Below are positions 9,090-16,330 of a DNA stretch of 64,000 nt, piece after piece; positions within the stretch are counted from its first letter, which is position 1, and the number at the start of each line of letters is the position of its first letter. Origin of the DNA: SHWB01 sp050246875. Its GTDB lineage: Bacteria; Pseudomonadota; Alphaproteobacteria; UBA6615. The translations under genes were made by a program, and so were the position numbers. The notes beneath the pieces are model-generated. The model searched no databases, had not been told where the DNA came from, and worked only from the letters and a program-made list of their open reading frames with translations. Location: assembly GCA_050246875.1 (NCBI GenBank), contig JBFWVF010000008.1:228446-292445 (forward strand), written 5' to 3'.

Positions 9090-10175
9090 ATGTCGCGAAG
9101 GCTTCCCGTTTTCACAGCAGTGACGGCGCTTGCCGCAGTTCTCGGTGCGGTCGCGCCGGCGGCCACGCAGGCGGCCGACAGCATCAAGATCACCTTCATC
9201 TCGGGCTATCCGCCGGCTTCGCCCTGGGTCGGCGCGTTCAACGACCAGTTCATCAAGGACGTCGACGCCGCTCTCGCCAGGACCGGCAAGGTCAGGATCG
9301 ACTGGAACCTCGCGCATTCCGGCCAGGTGGTGAAGGCGCGCGGCGAGCTCGAAGGCGTACAGTCCGGCCTCGGCGAGATGACGGTGGTGCCGCTCGGCTT
9401 CCACGCCGACAAGCTGCCGCTCTACATCCTTCCGTTCGTCACACCCTTCACGACGCAGGACCCGGTCGTCGTCGCCGAGAACTTCGTCGCGCAGCAGACG
9501 AAGTTCGATGCGTTTCCCAAGACATGGGACTCGCTCGGTCACTTCCAGCTCGGCGTGTCGACCAACATCGACAACTACGTCATCGTCTCGAAGACGCCGA
9601 TCAAGTCGGTCGCCGATCTCAAGGGCAAGAAGATCGGCGGCGCCGGCCCTAACCTCCTCTGGGTGACTTCGGTCGGCGCCACGGGCGTTCAAAGCACCTT
9701 GCCCGATTTCTACAACGCCATGAGCACGGGCATCGTCGACGGCGTCATCGCCTGGCCGCACGCCATGGGCGCCTTCAAGCTCTGCGAACCGGGCCCGAAC
9801 ATGTTCGATGCCGGGTTCGGTTCGGCCGGCATGCTCGCCCTGAACATCAACAAGGACGTGTGGAAGAACCTGCCCGAAGAGGTACGCGCCGCGATGACGG
9901 CCGCCGCGCCGGCGTGGAACCAACTCCAGCTCAAGCGGCTGGTCGACGGCGCCACGGAGATGACGGCGAAATGCCAGAGCGAGTTCAAGACCGTGGTTCA
10001 CACCCTGCCGGCCGCCGATCGCGCGGCATGGGTCAAGGCCATGCCGCCTCTGGCCCTGGACTGGGCCAAGCAGAACGATGCCAAGGGCGTTCCGGCGACC
10101 GCCGTGCTGACGTCGTACATGGACTTCATGCGCGCCAAGAAGCAGCCGGTGCCGCGCAACTGGGACAAGGAGTAG
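9090..10175 (+). CDS. TRAP-type periplasmic solute-binding protein (DctP family)
   Basis: 361 residues. A signal peptide (MSRRLPVFTAVTALAAVLGAV, cleavage near ATQAAD) is followed by the DctP fold: ITFISGYPPASPWVG, a middle region with VSKTPIKSVADLKGKKIGG, the family hallmark for the ligand Arg/Lys region, then MSTGIVDGVIAWPHAMG. It captures a carboxylate-containing solute in the periplasm for a sodium-driven TRAP transporter. No DctQ or DctM membrane genes are adjacent; the next gene is an EamA transporter. It is therefore an orphan receptor here. The start at 9090 has a good Shine-Dalgarno AGGAGA; the longer frame upstream lacks one. A strong hairpin follows the gene. Confidence 0.88.
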   Translation: MSRRLPVFTAVTALAAVLGAVAPAATQAADSIKITFISGYPPASPWVGAFNDQFIKDVDAALARTGKVRIDWNLAHSGQVVKARGELEGVQSGLGEMTVVPLGFHADKLPLYILPFVTPFTTQDPVVVAENFVAQQTKFDAFPKTWDSLGHFQLGVSTNIDNYVIVSKTPIKSVADLKGKKIGGAGPNLLWVTSVGATGVQSTLPDFYNAMSTGIVDGVIAWPHAMGAFKLCEPGPNMFDAGFGSAGMLALNINKDVWKNLPEEVRAAMTAAAPAWNQLQLKRLVDGATEMTAKCQSEFKTVVHTLPAADRAAWVKAMPPLALDWAKQNDAKGVPATAVLTSYMDFMRAKKQPVPRNWDKE

Positions 10176-10195
10176 CGTCGACATTACCGGCCCGA

Positions 10196-10231
10196 CGGCG
10201 GGTACGACGGCCGATTCCGTCGTACCCGCCG
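10196..10231 (+). terminator. Strong hairpin after the TRAP receptor gene
   Basis: A perfect 15-bp inverted repeat: the left arm 10196-10210 (CGGCGGGTACGACGG) pairs with 10217-10231 across a 6-base loop. It starts 21 bases after the stop codon of the dctP-like gene. There is no run of T after it, so it may work as a Rho-independent terminator only weakly, or act as an mRNA-end stabiliser. Confidence 0.6.
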
Positions 10232-10370
10232 GTCGCCCGGCCCATGTTGCCGGACCGAGCCAGCACCGCACACAGTCAACCTCGGCGGTGGACACGTCAG
10301 CAGTGCGCGACCATCCTTCGTGGATTGCAGAACCGGTGACAATACCGGCGCGAACATGGGGGAACGTCGG

Positions 10371-11315
10371 ATGGCAGAGGCCGCAGTCGCCGGGCAACCG
10401 GCGCGGAGACCGAGCATACGTCTGCTGCCGCTGCTGATGCTGCTGGCGCTCGGGGCGCTCTGGGGTGCCAACCCCACATTTTCGAAAGCCCTGGCGCAAG
10501 TAGGCGTGGGACCATTCGGCGTCGTCTTCTGGCAGACGGCGGTTGCCGGCTGCATCCTGCTCGGCGTGTGCATCCTGCGTCGGGTCCGCATTCCGCTCGA
10601 CCGCAAGGCGATTGCTTACTACGTCTTCATCGGCAGCATCGGTACGGCGCTGTCATACGCGACGATCGTTTTCGTCATCGGGCACGTCTCGGCCGGCTAC
10701 GTGTCGGTCCTGATCGTCCTCTCGCCGCTGCTCACCTATCTCTTCGCCATCGTCGTCCGGCTCGAGACGATCAACCTGCTGCGGGCGATCGGCATCCTGC
10801 TCGGGCTCGTAGGCGCCGCCATACTGGTTGTTCCGCACGGCAGCCTGCCTTCGCCCGAGGCCTTGCCCTACGCGCTGGTGGCGCTCGTCATACCCGCGGG
10901 ATATGCAGCGGCGAACGTCTACGCTGAATGGGGACGGCCCGACAAATCGGAGAACGTTGCCCTGGCGACCGGCACCATGTTCGCGGCAGCCGCGGCGATG
11001 GCGCTGCTCGGCCTCGTCAACGGCAGTTTCCACCCGGCTTGGAACGCGCCGTTCGACAGCCAGCTTCTCCTGCTCGCCTACGGCGCCGCGACGGCGATAG
11101 CCTTCATGCTGTTCTACACGATCGTGTCGCGCGACGGCGCGGTCTACCTGGGGCAGGTCGGCTATCTCGTCACGCTGGCCGGCATCGCATGGGGCATGCT
11201 GTTCTTCGGCGAAACCCACAGCGACTGGCTGTGGCTGGCCGTGGTGGTCGTCTTCGCCGGCGTGGCACTGGTGAATTTCGGCAAGCGCCGCGCGACGGGC
11301 AAGTCCGCGGCATGA
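10371..11315 (+). CDS. EamA/DMT-superfamily transporter (RhaT/YdcZ-like exporter)
   Basis: 314 residues with ten hydrophobic helices arranged as two EamA repeats. The first starts LLMLLALGALWGANPTFSKAL, the typical 'WGxxF' entry, and the second starts near the VIPAGYAAANVYAEWG segment and ends FGETHSDWLWLAVVVVFAGVALVNF. The protein is an inner-membrane drug/metabolite transporter, usually exporting amino acids or metabolites. I chose the ATG at 10371, preceded by GGGGGA; ATGs at 10320 and 10356 are in frame but add a polar tail. It ends 24 bases before the medium-chain reductase gene. Substrate unknown. Confidence 0.85.
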   Translation: MAEAAVAGQPARRPSIRLLPLLMLLALGALWGANPTFSKALAQVGVGPFGVVFWQTAVAGCILLGVCILRRVRIPLDRKAIAYYVFIGSIGTALSYATIVFVIGHVSAGYVSVLIVLSPLLTYLFAIVVRLETINLLRAIGILLGLVGAAILVVPHGSLPSPEALPYALVALVIPAGYAAANVYAEWGRPDKSENVALATGTMFAAAAAMALLGLVNGSFHPAWNAPFDSQLLLLAYGAATAIAFMLFYTIVSRDGAVYLGQVGYLVTLAGIAWGMLFFGETHSDWLWLAVVVVFAGVALVNFGKRRATGKSAA

Positions 11316-11339
11316 CATGACTTTTGGGGAACGACACCC

Positions 11340-12263
11340 ATGAAGGCAGCCTTCTTCCGCCGCCACGGCGGTCCAGAGGTGATGGACTACGGCGACGTGC
11401 CGGATCCGGTCGCCGGCCCCGGGCAGGTCCTGGTCGACGTCCATGCGGCCAGCGTCAACGGCGCCGACTGGAAGGTGCGCGCCGGCAGCTACGCTCCCGT
11501 CGCCTCCTTTCCCTACATCCCCGGCCGCGACTTCTCAGGCGTGGTAGCGGCCTGCGGCGCCGGCGTCAGCGAGTTCGCCCCCGGCGACGCCGTGTTCGGC
11601 GTGTGCGACGTCGGCCAGGAGGCCGCCTATGCCGAGAAGATCGCCATCAAGGCGAGCATCGTCGCCCGCAAGCCGGCGTCGCTGTCGCATGTCGATGCCG
11701 CAGCGCTGGCGCTGACCGGCCTCACCGCCATCGTGTCGGTCGAGGACACGCTGCAGTTGCGCCGTGGTGAAACCGTCCTGATTCAGGGCGGGGCCGGTGG
11801 CGTGGCCGGCTTCGCCATCCAGCTCGCGAAACATATCGGCGCCCGTGTCGTTTCCACCACGAGCGCCGCCAACATCGCCTACGTAAAGGGGCTCGGCGCC
11901 GACGAAGTCATCGACTACGCCGCACAGGATTTCGCGAGCGTCGTGCCGAATGTCGACGCCGTCTTCGAGACGGTCGGCGGCGACGTCGCGACACGGTCCT
12001 TCACCGTCGTGCGCCCCGGCGGACGCATCGCGTTCATCGCCTCCGGCGCGAAGGCCCCGCCTTCGCCGCGCCCCGACGTCGCGGCGCTGCGCCCGGCGGT
12101 GGGCCGCGACAGGCCGCACCTCGAACGTATCCTCGCGCTGGTCGAGGCCGGCGCCGTACGCCGCCCCGAAGTCACGCTTTTCCCGCTCGACCGGGCGGCG
12201 GAGGCCCATCGCATCAGCGAGGGGCGCCACCTGCGCGGCAAACTGGTGTTCAAGGTGCGTTAG
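11340..12263 (+). CDS. Zinc-free medium-chain dehydrogenase/reductase (quinone oxidoreductase-like)
   Basis: 307 residues. N-terminal GroES-like domain: MKAAFFRRHGGPEV, VDVHAASVNGADWKVRAG, IPGRDFSGVVAACGAGV. The nucleotide-binding domain has VLIQGGAGGVAGFAIQLAKHIGARVVSTTS (AxxGxxG-type). It lacks the structural-zinc Cys cluster of alcohol dehydrogenases, which fits the zeta-crystallin/QOR branch that reduces quinones or enones with NADPH in the cytoplasm. The translation starts with the conserved MKA at 11340. It follows the EamA gene closely and precedes the NTF2-like gene, possibly as one transcription unit. Confidence 0.88.
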   Translation: MKAAFFRRHGGPEVMDYGDVPDPVAGPGQVLVDVHAASVNGADWKVRAGSYAPVASFPYIPGRDFSGVVAACGAGVSEFAPGDAVFGVCDVGQEAAYAEKIAIKASIVARKPASLSHVDAAALALTGLTAIVSVEDTLQLRRGETVLIQGGAGGVAGFAIQLAKHIGARVVSTTSAANIAYVKGLGADEVIDYAAQDFASVVPNVDAVFETVGGDVATRSFTVVRPGGRIAFIASGAKAPPSPRPDVAALRPAVGRDRPHLERILALVEAGAVRRPEVTLFPLDRAAEAHRISEGRHLRGKLVFKVR

Positions 12264-12302
12264 CTATCCGCGCCACGACAGGGCGCGGACAGGGAGGCGT
12301 AC

Positions 12303-12842
12303 ATGGCCGGCAACCAGCATGCGAAGACCCTCGAACAACGTCTGCGGGCGGTCGAGGACAGGCTCGACATCCTCAACCTCATCGCCAGTCACCCGCCGAG
12401 CGCCGACACTGGCGCCGACTACTACACCCGCGCGGTCTACACCGAGGATGGCGTGTTCGACCGCGGCAAGGGGCTCGACGGCGCCGTCGGCGCCGCCGCC
12501 ATCGGCGCCTTCACGCTGACGCCGGCACACCAGAAGGCCATCCACGGCGGTCTCGCGCATCTCGCCGCGCTGCCCCACATCAGGCTCGACGGCGATCGTG
12601 CCTGGGTCACCTCCTACGTGCAGATCCTGCATCCGGACCGCGAGGCACCCCTGCGCGAACTGGCCAATCACGGCTCGACGCATGGCTATCGCGTGCATCG
12701 CATCGTCGCCAATCGCTGGACGCTCGTGCGCACGGCCGATGGCTGGAAGATCAGGAGCCGCTACATGGAGCCGATCGACGGCACGCAGCCGGCGCGCGAC
12801 ATCCTCGCCGGAGCCCTCGAGGACTATCGGCCGAAGCCTTAG
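12303..12842 (+). CDS. SnoaL/NTF2-like fold protein
   Basis: 179 residues. The N-terminal helix LEQRLRAVEDRLDILNLIASH followed by GADYYTRAVYTEDGVFDRGKG and later LAALPHIRLDGDRAWVTSYVQIL and GWKIRSRYME follow the SnoaL_4 pattern: a small cone-shaped barrel with a pocket that can hold a polyketide, steroid or aromatic ligand. Such proteins are isomerases, cyclases or dehydratases, or merely binding proteins. The ribosome site AGGGAGG stands 7 bases before the ATG. It lies 39 bases after the reductase and 6 before the next gene. The substrate is not evident. Confidence 0.75.
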   Translation: MAGNQHAKTLEQRLRAVEDRLDILNLIASHPPSADTGADYYTRAVYTEDGVFDRGKGLDGAVGAAAIGAFTLTPAHQKAIHGGLAHLAALPHIRLDGDRAWVTSYVQILHPDREAPLRELANHGSTHGYRVHRIVANRWTLVRTADGWKIRSRYMEPIDGTQPARDILAGALEDYRPKP

Positions 12843-12848
12843 ACGCCG

Positions 12849-13457
12849 ATGAAGCGACATCTCCTGCGCTGGGCAGCGATTGCCGGCATCGGCATCGCCG
12901 TTATCGCCGCATTCTCGTACTGGAACGCCCGGCCGCGTGACTGGCTGGTCGAGGAACGCCCGGGCAGCGCCGGGCAAACCGACGTCCTGCTGTCGGTCGA
13001 CGCACGCGAAGCCGGCAGGACCGGCGGGCGCCTGACCCTGACCTGTCGCGACGGCAAGATCGGTGCCGAACTCGGTCCGGTCCATGTGCAGTGCATCGGC
13101 AATTGCGATGGTCCCGGCGTTCTTATGTCGCTGACCCAGACCTTCGAGACTTTCGTCTATCCGGAGCAGACGAGCCATACCGGCTGGGTTGCTCCCTGGG
13201 TTACCGACCGCAAGACCGCGACGGCCATACGGACGTTCGAGGACGAGCCCCCCGCAACCGACGATCCGACCAGCTATCCGGTCGGCAGCGAGGCTTTCAT
13301 CGCCCGCCTGCTCGCGGCGCGGGAGCTGTCGATTTCGATGGGCGGCGGCCACATGAGCTTCGATTCGCGCCGGCTGGCCGACGTCCTGCCGAGGCTGCGC
13401 GCTCACTGCCCCGCGCGCGCCGCCGCGCATTCCACGCGGCCGGGCAGCAATCGCTGA
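12849..13457 (+). CDS. Hypothetical membrane-anchored protein
   Basis: 202 residues. One N-terminal helix (LRWAAIAGIGIAVIAAFSYW) anchors a soluble domain that probably faces the periplasm. The domain has a central pair of Cys residues (TLTCRD and VQCIGNCDG) that could form a disulfide, and an alternating strand pattern, but I recognise no family. It follows the NTF2-like gene by 6 bases and was probably cotranscribed. The start at 12849 is the only ATG before the anchor. Function unknown. Confidence 0.55.
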   Translation: MKRHLLRWAAIAGIGIAVIAAFSYWNARPRDWLVEERPGSAGQTDVLLSVDAREAGRTGGRLTLTCRDGKIGAELGPVHVQCIGNCDGPGVLMSLTQTFETFVYPEQTSHTGWVAPWVTDRKTATAIRTFEDEPPATDDPTSYPVGSEAFIARLLAARELSISMGGGHMSFDSRRLADVLPRLRAHCPARAAAHSTRPGSNR

Positions 13458-13470
13458 GGCGCACCGGACG

Positions 13471-14553
13471 TCAGGCGAAGGCCACCTGCGCGATCGGCGG
13501 CAGATGGGCGCTGACCAGCGTCCACGTCTCGCCGCCGTCACCGCTCGTCCACAGATTGCCGGTCGTCGATCCCAGCGCGAGACCGTTGCCGGTGGCATCG
13601 ACATCGAGGGCATGACGATAGACGAGGTCGTAGCTGCCGGTCGCCGGCAGACCCGTGCCGAGGGTGGCGAAACTGGCGCCGGCGTCGGTAGTGCGGGTCA
13701 CGACGAAGCGCCCGTCGACAGGCACCCGGCATTCATCCTTCACCGCCGGCACGAACCATGCCGTCTGCGGATCGCGCGGATGCGCGGCCACCGCGAAGCC
13801 GAACACCGAGGGCGCGACATCCTCGATTTCGGTGAAAGTCGCGCCGCCGTCGGTCGAGCGGAATATGCCGTTGTGGTGCTGGCACCACACGACGTCCGGT
13901 GCGGCGATGCAATGGGCAAGGCGATGCGGGTCCTGCGGTGCCGGATCGTACGCCCTTTCCGGAGGCATATAGGCGTTGCGCAGGCCCTTGCCGGCGAGCC
14001 GCCACGAATTGCCGCCGTCGTCGCTCTTCCATATCCCGCCGCACGAAACTCCGATCGTGACACGTGCACTGTCGCGCGGATCGACATGGATCGAATGAAT
14101 GCCGGGCTGGTCGTAGCCACCGCCGAACCATTCCGCGCGCTCCGGCATGTTCCACAGACTCTCGACCAGAGCCCAGCTCGCACCGCCGTCGCCGCTGCGA
14201 AACAGCCCGCCCGGCAGGGTGCCGGCCCACAGCACGCCCGGCTGGTCGGCCCCCCCGGCGACGAGCGTCCAGATCATGTCGACAGCCGGGGCATCGGCCG
14301 TGGCGGACGGCTGCGACGGAAACGCCGGCGCGGGCAGTTCCTCCCAGCCGGCGCCGTCGTTGCGCGAACGATGCAGCTTCACGCCGAAATGTCCGAGGCG
14401 AAGGGCGGCGTAGAGCGTGCCGTCACGCGGATCGGCGAGAACGACGGAGACCGGCTCGCCGATGAACGACGGCGGCCCAGCGGTCCAGCCCTCGGCATCG
14501 TGGCGAAACCGGAAGAGCCCCTTGCGGGTGGCGACGTACAGCGTCCCGGTCAT
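13471..14553 (-). CDS. BNR/Asp-box beta-propeller protein (sialidase-like fold)
   Basis: 360 residues made of repeated blades with Asp-box motifs SxDGGxxW/F: FRSGDGGASW, WKSDDGGNSW, FRSTDGGATF, WTSGDGGETW, plus a divergent TRTTDAGASF. The propeller fold is that of the WD40/YVTN/BNR and YCF48-like group; no sialidase Arg triad is evident, and no signal peptide precedes MTGTLYVATRKGLF, so it is probably cytoplasmic. The start at 14553 is the ATG where similarity begins. It is read 7 bases after a MoaD/ThiS-like gene, so the two are likely cotranscribed and may work together. Function unknown. Confidence 0.82.
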   Translation of the reverse strand: MTGTLYVATRKGLFRFRHDAEGWTAGPPSFIGEPVSVVLADPRDGTLYAALRLGHFGVKLHRSRNDGAGWEELPAPAFPSQPSATADAPAVDMIWTLVAGGADQPGVLWAGTLPGGLFRSGDGGASWALVESLWNMPERAEWFGGGYDQPGIHSIHVDPRDSARVTIGVSCGGIWKSDDGGNSWRLAGKGLRNAYMPPERAYDPAPQDPHRLAHCIAAPDVVWCQHHNGIFRSTDGGATFTEIEDVAPSVFGFAVAAHPRDPQTAWFVPAVKDECRVPVDGRFVVTRTTDAGASFATLGTGLPATGSYDLVYRHALDVDATGNGLALGSTTGNLWTSGDGGETWTLVSAHLPPIAQVAFA

Positions 14554-14560
14554 GCCTGCC

Positions 14561-14830
14561 TCATCCGCCCGACAGGGCCTGAAAGACGAAAACCGTGTCG
14601 CCGGGCCCGATCGCGTCGCTGAGTGCGGCCCGATCGCCAACGGCGCGCTCGTTGACGAAGACATTGACGTGACGGCGCAGCCGGCCGTGTTCGTCGAGAA
14701 CGTATGAACGCAGCTTCGCGTTCTCGGCGAAGACGCCGTCGAGCACCTCGCGCACAGTGCGTCCGGCCACATCCACGCTCGGACACGAGACGTGCCGCTG
14801 AAGATTGGGCGTGAAGCTGACCCGTGCCAA
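14561..14830 (-). CDS. MoaD/ThiS-like ubiquitin-fold protein with C-terminal Gly-Gly (TTG start)
   Basis: 89 residues. Beta-grasp pattern: a first strand RVSFTPNLQRH, a long helix VREVLDGVFAENAKLRSYV, a strand RHVNVFVNERAV, and the closing GDTVFVFQALSGG. MoaD and ThiS also end in Gly-Gly, which is adenylated and thiocarboxylated by an E1-like enzyme to carry sulfur. No E1 partner is in the window. There is no ATG at the proper place: I infer a TTG start at 14830 because GGAG lies 6 bases before it and the reading begins exactly at the first strand. It precedes the BNR propeller gene by 7 bases. Confidence 0.78.
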   Translation of the reverse strand: MARVSFTPNLQRHVSCPSVDVAGRTVREVLDGVFAENAKLRSYVLDEHGRLRRHVNVFVNERAVGDRAALSDAIGPGDTVFVFQALSGG

Positions 14831-14836
14831 TCGGCA

Positions 14837-14840
14837 CTCC
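14837..14840 (-). promoter_or_regulatory. Ribosome binding site that sets the TTG start of the MoaD-like gene
   Basis: On the minus strand GGAG is followed by a 6-base spacer (TGCCGA) and then TTG. No ATG or GTG in the same frame lies at a comparable place, and the upstream frame shows no family similarity, so this site decides the start. Confidence 0.6.
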
Positions 14841-15007
14841 CCTGTTCGTCCGGTGATATTGCGACTGCCGCCACCTTCGCCACAAGCACGCAACTTCATG
14901 CGCAAATCGATGGAACGGTTGCCGGCCCGCAGCCGTTGACGAAGCAGAGATTGGGCCAGTGCCCGCGACCGACGCCGGCCTGACATCAAATGCGGAGAAG
15001 ACCCGTC

Positions 15008-15325
15008 ATGAGAAAATCGCGCCTCGCCATCGCCCTCGCCGTCGTCGGCCTGCTCGCCGGAACGGTACCTGCCTGCAGCGGTTCGGAAACCAGCGAAAGC
15101 ACGGGCGAATACATCGACGATTCCGTCATCAGCAACACGGTGCGGGCGAAGCTGGTCGACGACAAGGACCTCAACTTCACCCAGATCGACGTGACGACCT
15201 ACAAGGGAGTCGTCCAGCTCAGCGGCTTCGTCGATACCGCCGCCAAGAAGGCGAAGGCGACCCAGGTCGCGTCGAGCGTCGACGGCGTGAAGCAGGTGCG
15301 CAACGACCTCGTCGTCAAGAACTAG
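15008..15325 (+). CDS. BON-domain lipoprotein (OsmY-like)
   Basis: 105 residues. The N-terminus RKSRLAIALAVVGLLAGTVPAC looks like a lipoprotein signal with Cys near residue 23, although the Pro before Ala is not ideal. The rest is one BON domain: IDDSVISNTVRAKLVDDKDLN, then VTTYKGVVQLSGFVDTAAKKAKATQVASSVDGVKQVRNDLVV, the classic amphipathic-strand pattern. BON proteins associate with phospholipid at the outer membrane and often help under osmotic stress. The ATG at 15008 has GGAGAAG upstream; an earlier ATG at 14990 lacks a site. The 3' end overlaps the convergent SRPBCC gene by 11 bases. Confidence 0.85.
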   Translation: MRKSRLAIALAVVGLLAGTVPACSGSETSESTGEYIDDSVISNTVRAKLVDDKDLNFTQIDVTTYKGVVQLSGFVDTAAKKAKATQVASSVDGVKQVRNDLVVKN

Positions 15326-15827
15326 CCTGCGGGCCTGACGCGCTGGTCGGGAATCCCCCCTCGACCAGCGCGGCCAAGCGCGTGTAGCAAAGTTCGAGCC
15401 CCTGACGCATGGTCGTCGCAAGCGCATTGTCACGCGCCGCACGCGACGAATAGCGGATCGACATGGCCATCGATGTACCGCTGCCCGACGCGGCGAGGAC
15501 GGTGGTGACCAGGGATTGGCCCCCGGTCCAGTCCTCGTCGAACAGTTCGGTGTGGACCAGCCGCTCCGGCGGGATGACCTCTCGGTAGGTCCCGCTCATG
15601 CCCAGTTCGCGGCCGTCGCGGCGCCGCCAGATCAGGCGGAGGGCGCCACCCTCCACCGCCTCGCTGACGCAATGGGCGAGCGGCCATTCCTCCGGCCCGA
15701 ACAGCCAGCGCTTCATCTGGTCTGCGTCGGTCATGGCCGCAAAGACGTACTGCCGCCCGGCGTCGAAGTCGCGTGTCACGATGATGTCCCGTTCGCCAAG
15801 CGCGGCGACGGACAGGTTGCCCGCCAT
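15315..15827 (-). CDS. SRPBCC/AHSA1-family protein
   Basis: 170 residues. The pattern IIVTRDFDAGRQYVFAAMTDADQMKRWLFGPEEW is the AHSA1/CalC signature, and GMSGTYREVIPPERLVHTELFDEDW, TTVLAASGSGTSMAMSIRY and the final helix (AARDNALATTMRQGLELCYTRL) complete the START-like helix-grip fold. Members bind hydrophobic ligands or act as Hsp90-ATPase activator homologues; most bacterial ones have no known ligand. The ATG at 15827 follows GGGAGACAGGAG on the minus strand. It converges on, and overlaps, the BON gene. Confidence 0.85.
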   Translation of the reverse strand: MAGNLSVAALGERDIIVTRDFDAGRQYVFAAMTDADQMKRWLFGPEEWPLAHCVSEAVEGGALRLIWRRRDGRELGMSGTYREVIPPERLVHTELFDEDWTGGQSLVTTVLAASGSGTSMAMSIRYSSRAARDNALATTMRQGLELCYTRLAALVEGGFPTSASGPQASS

Positions 15828-15928
15828 CTCCTGTCTCCCAGGGCGGCGCGGCGGCGGCCCGGGTTGACCCCCGCTCCGCCGTGCCCTAACCATCGCAGCG
15901 CACGGAGCACCTCGGCGGTTCCCGGAAA

Positions 15929-16330
15929 ATGGCGGTCAGGGAAGATTCTTTCGCGGCGCGACCGGCCCGAGGGCTGGCGCCACTCGCCGGCGTGCTGCTG
16001 TGCGCCACGGCGTACCTGGCCGGCCATCTCATCCGCTACGGGCTTGTAGAGCCGGAGGCCATGGGTGCCGCATGCGAACGCGGCGACCCGTGGTGGTGCG
16101 GTCTGCGCACCGGGTTCATCGTCTTCACACAGTGGGGCGGCTTCGGTTGGCTCTCCCTTGGACTGGCCGCGCTGGCGGCCGGCGCCATCGCTGCACGACG
16201 TCCCGGCGCGGCACGCGCGCTCGCCCTCGCGGCGATGACCGTCGGCGGCTTCGGGCTCGTTCTCTACAATGCGACGCTCGCCGCGGTCGCTGTCGTCGTC
16301 GCCCTGCTATGCGCGGCGCGCCGGACCTAG
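15929..16330 (+). CDS. Small integral membrane protein
   Basis: 133 residues with three or four hydrophobic helices: LAPLAGVLLCATAYLAGHLI, a central FIVFTQWGGFGWLSLGLAALAAGAI, and a tail pair ending in VAVVVALLCAARRT. A Cys pair (AACERGDPWWCGLRTG) falls in the loop after the first helix and could be disulfide-bonded on the periplasmic side. No known family is recognised. It converges with the NdvC-like gene and overlaps its end by 24 bases, which makes a small antisense overlap. Confidence 0.6.
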   Translation: MAVREDSFAARPARGLAPLAGVLLCATAYLAGHLIRYGLVEPEAMGAACERGDPWWCGLRTGFIVFTQWGGFGWLSLGLAALAAGAIAARRPGAARALALAAMTVGGFGLVLYNATLAAVAVVVALLCAARRT

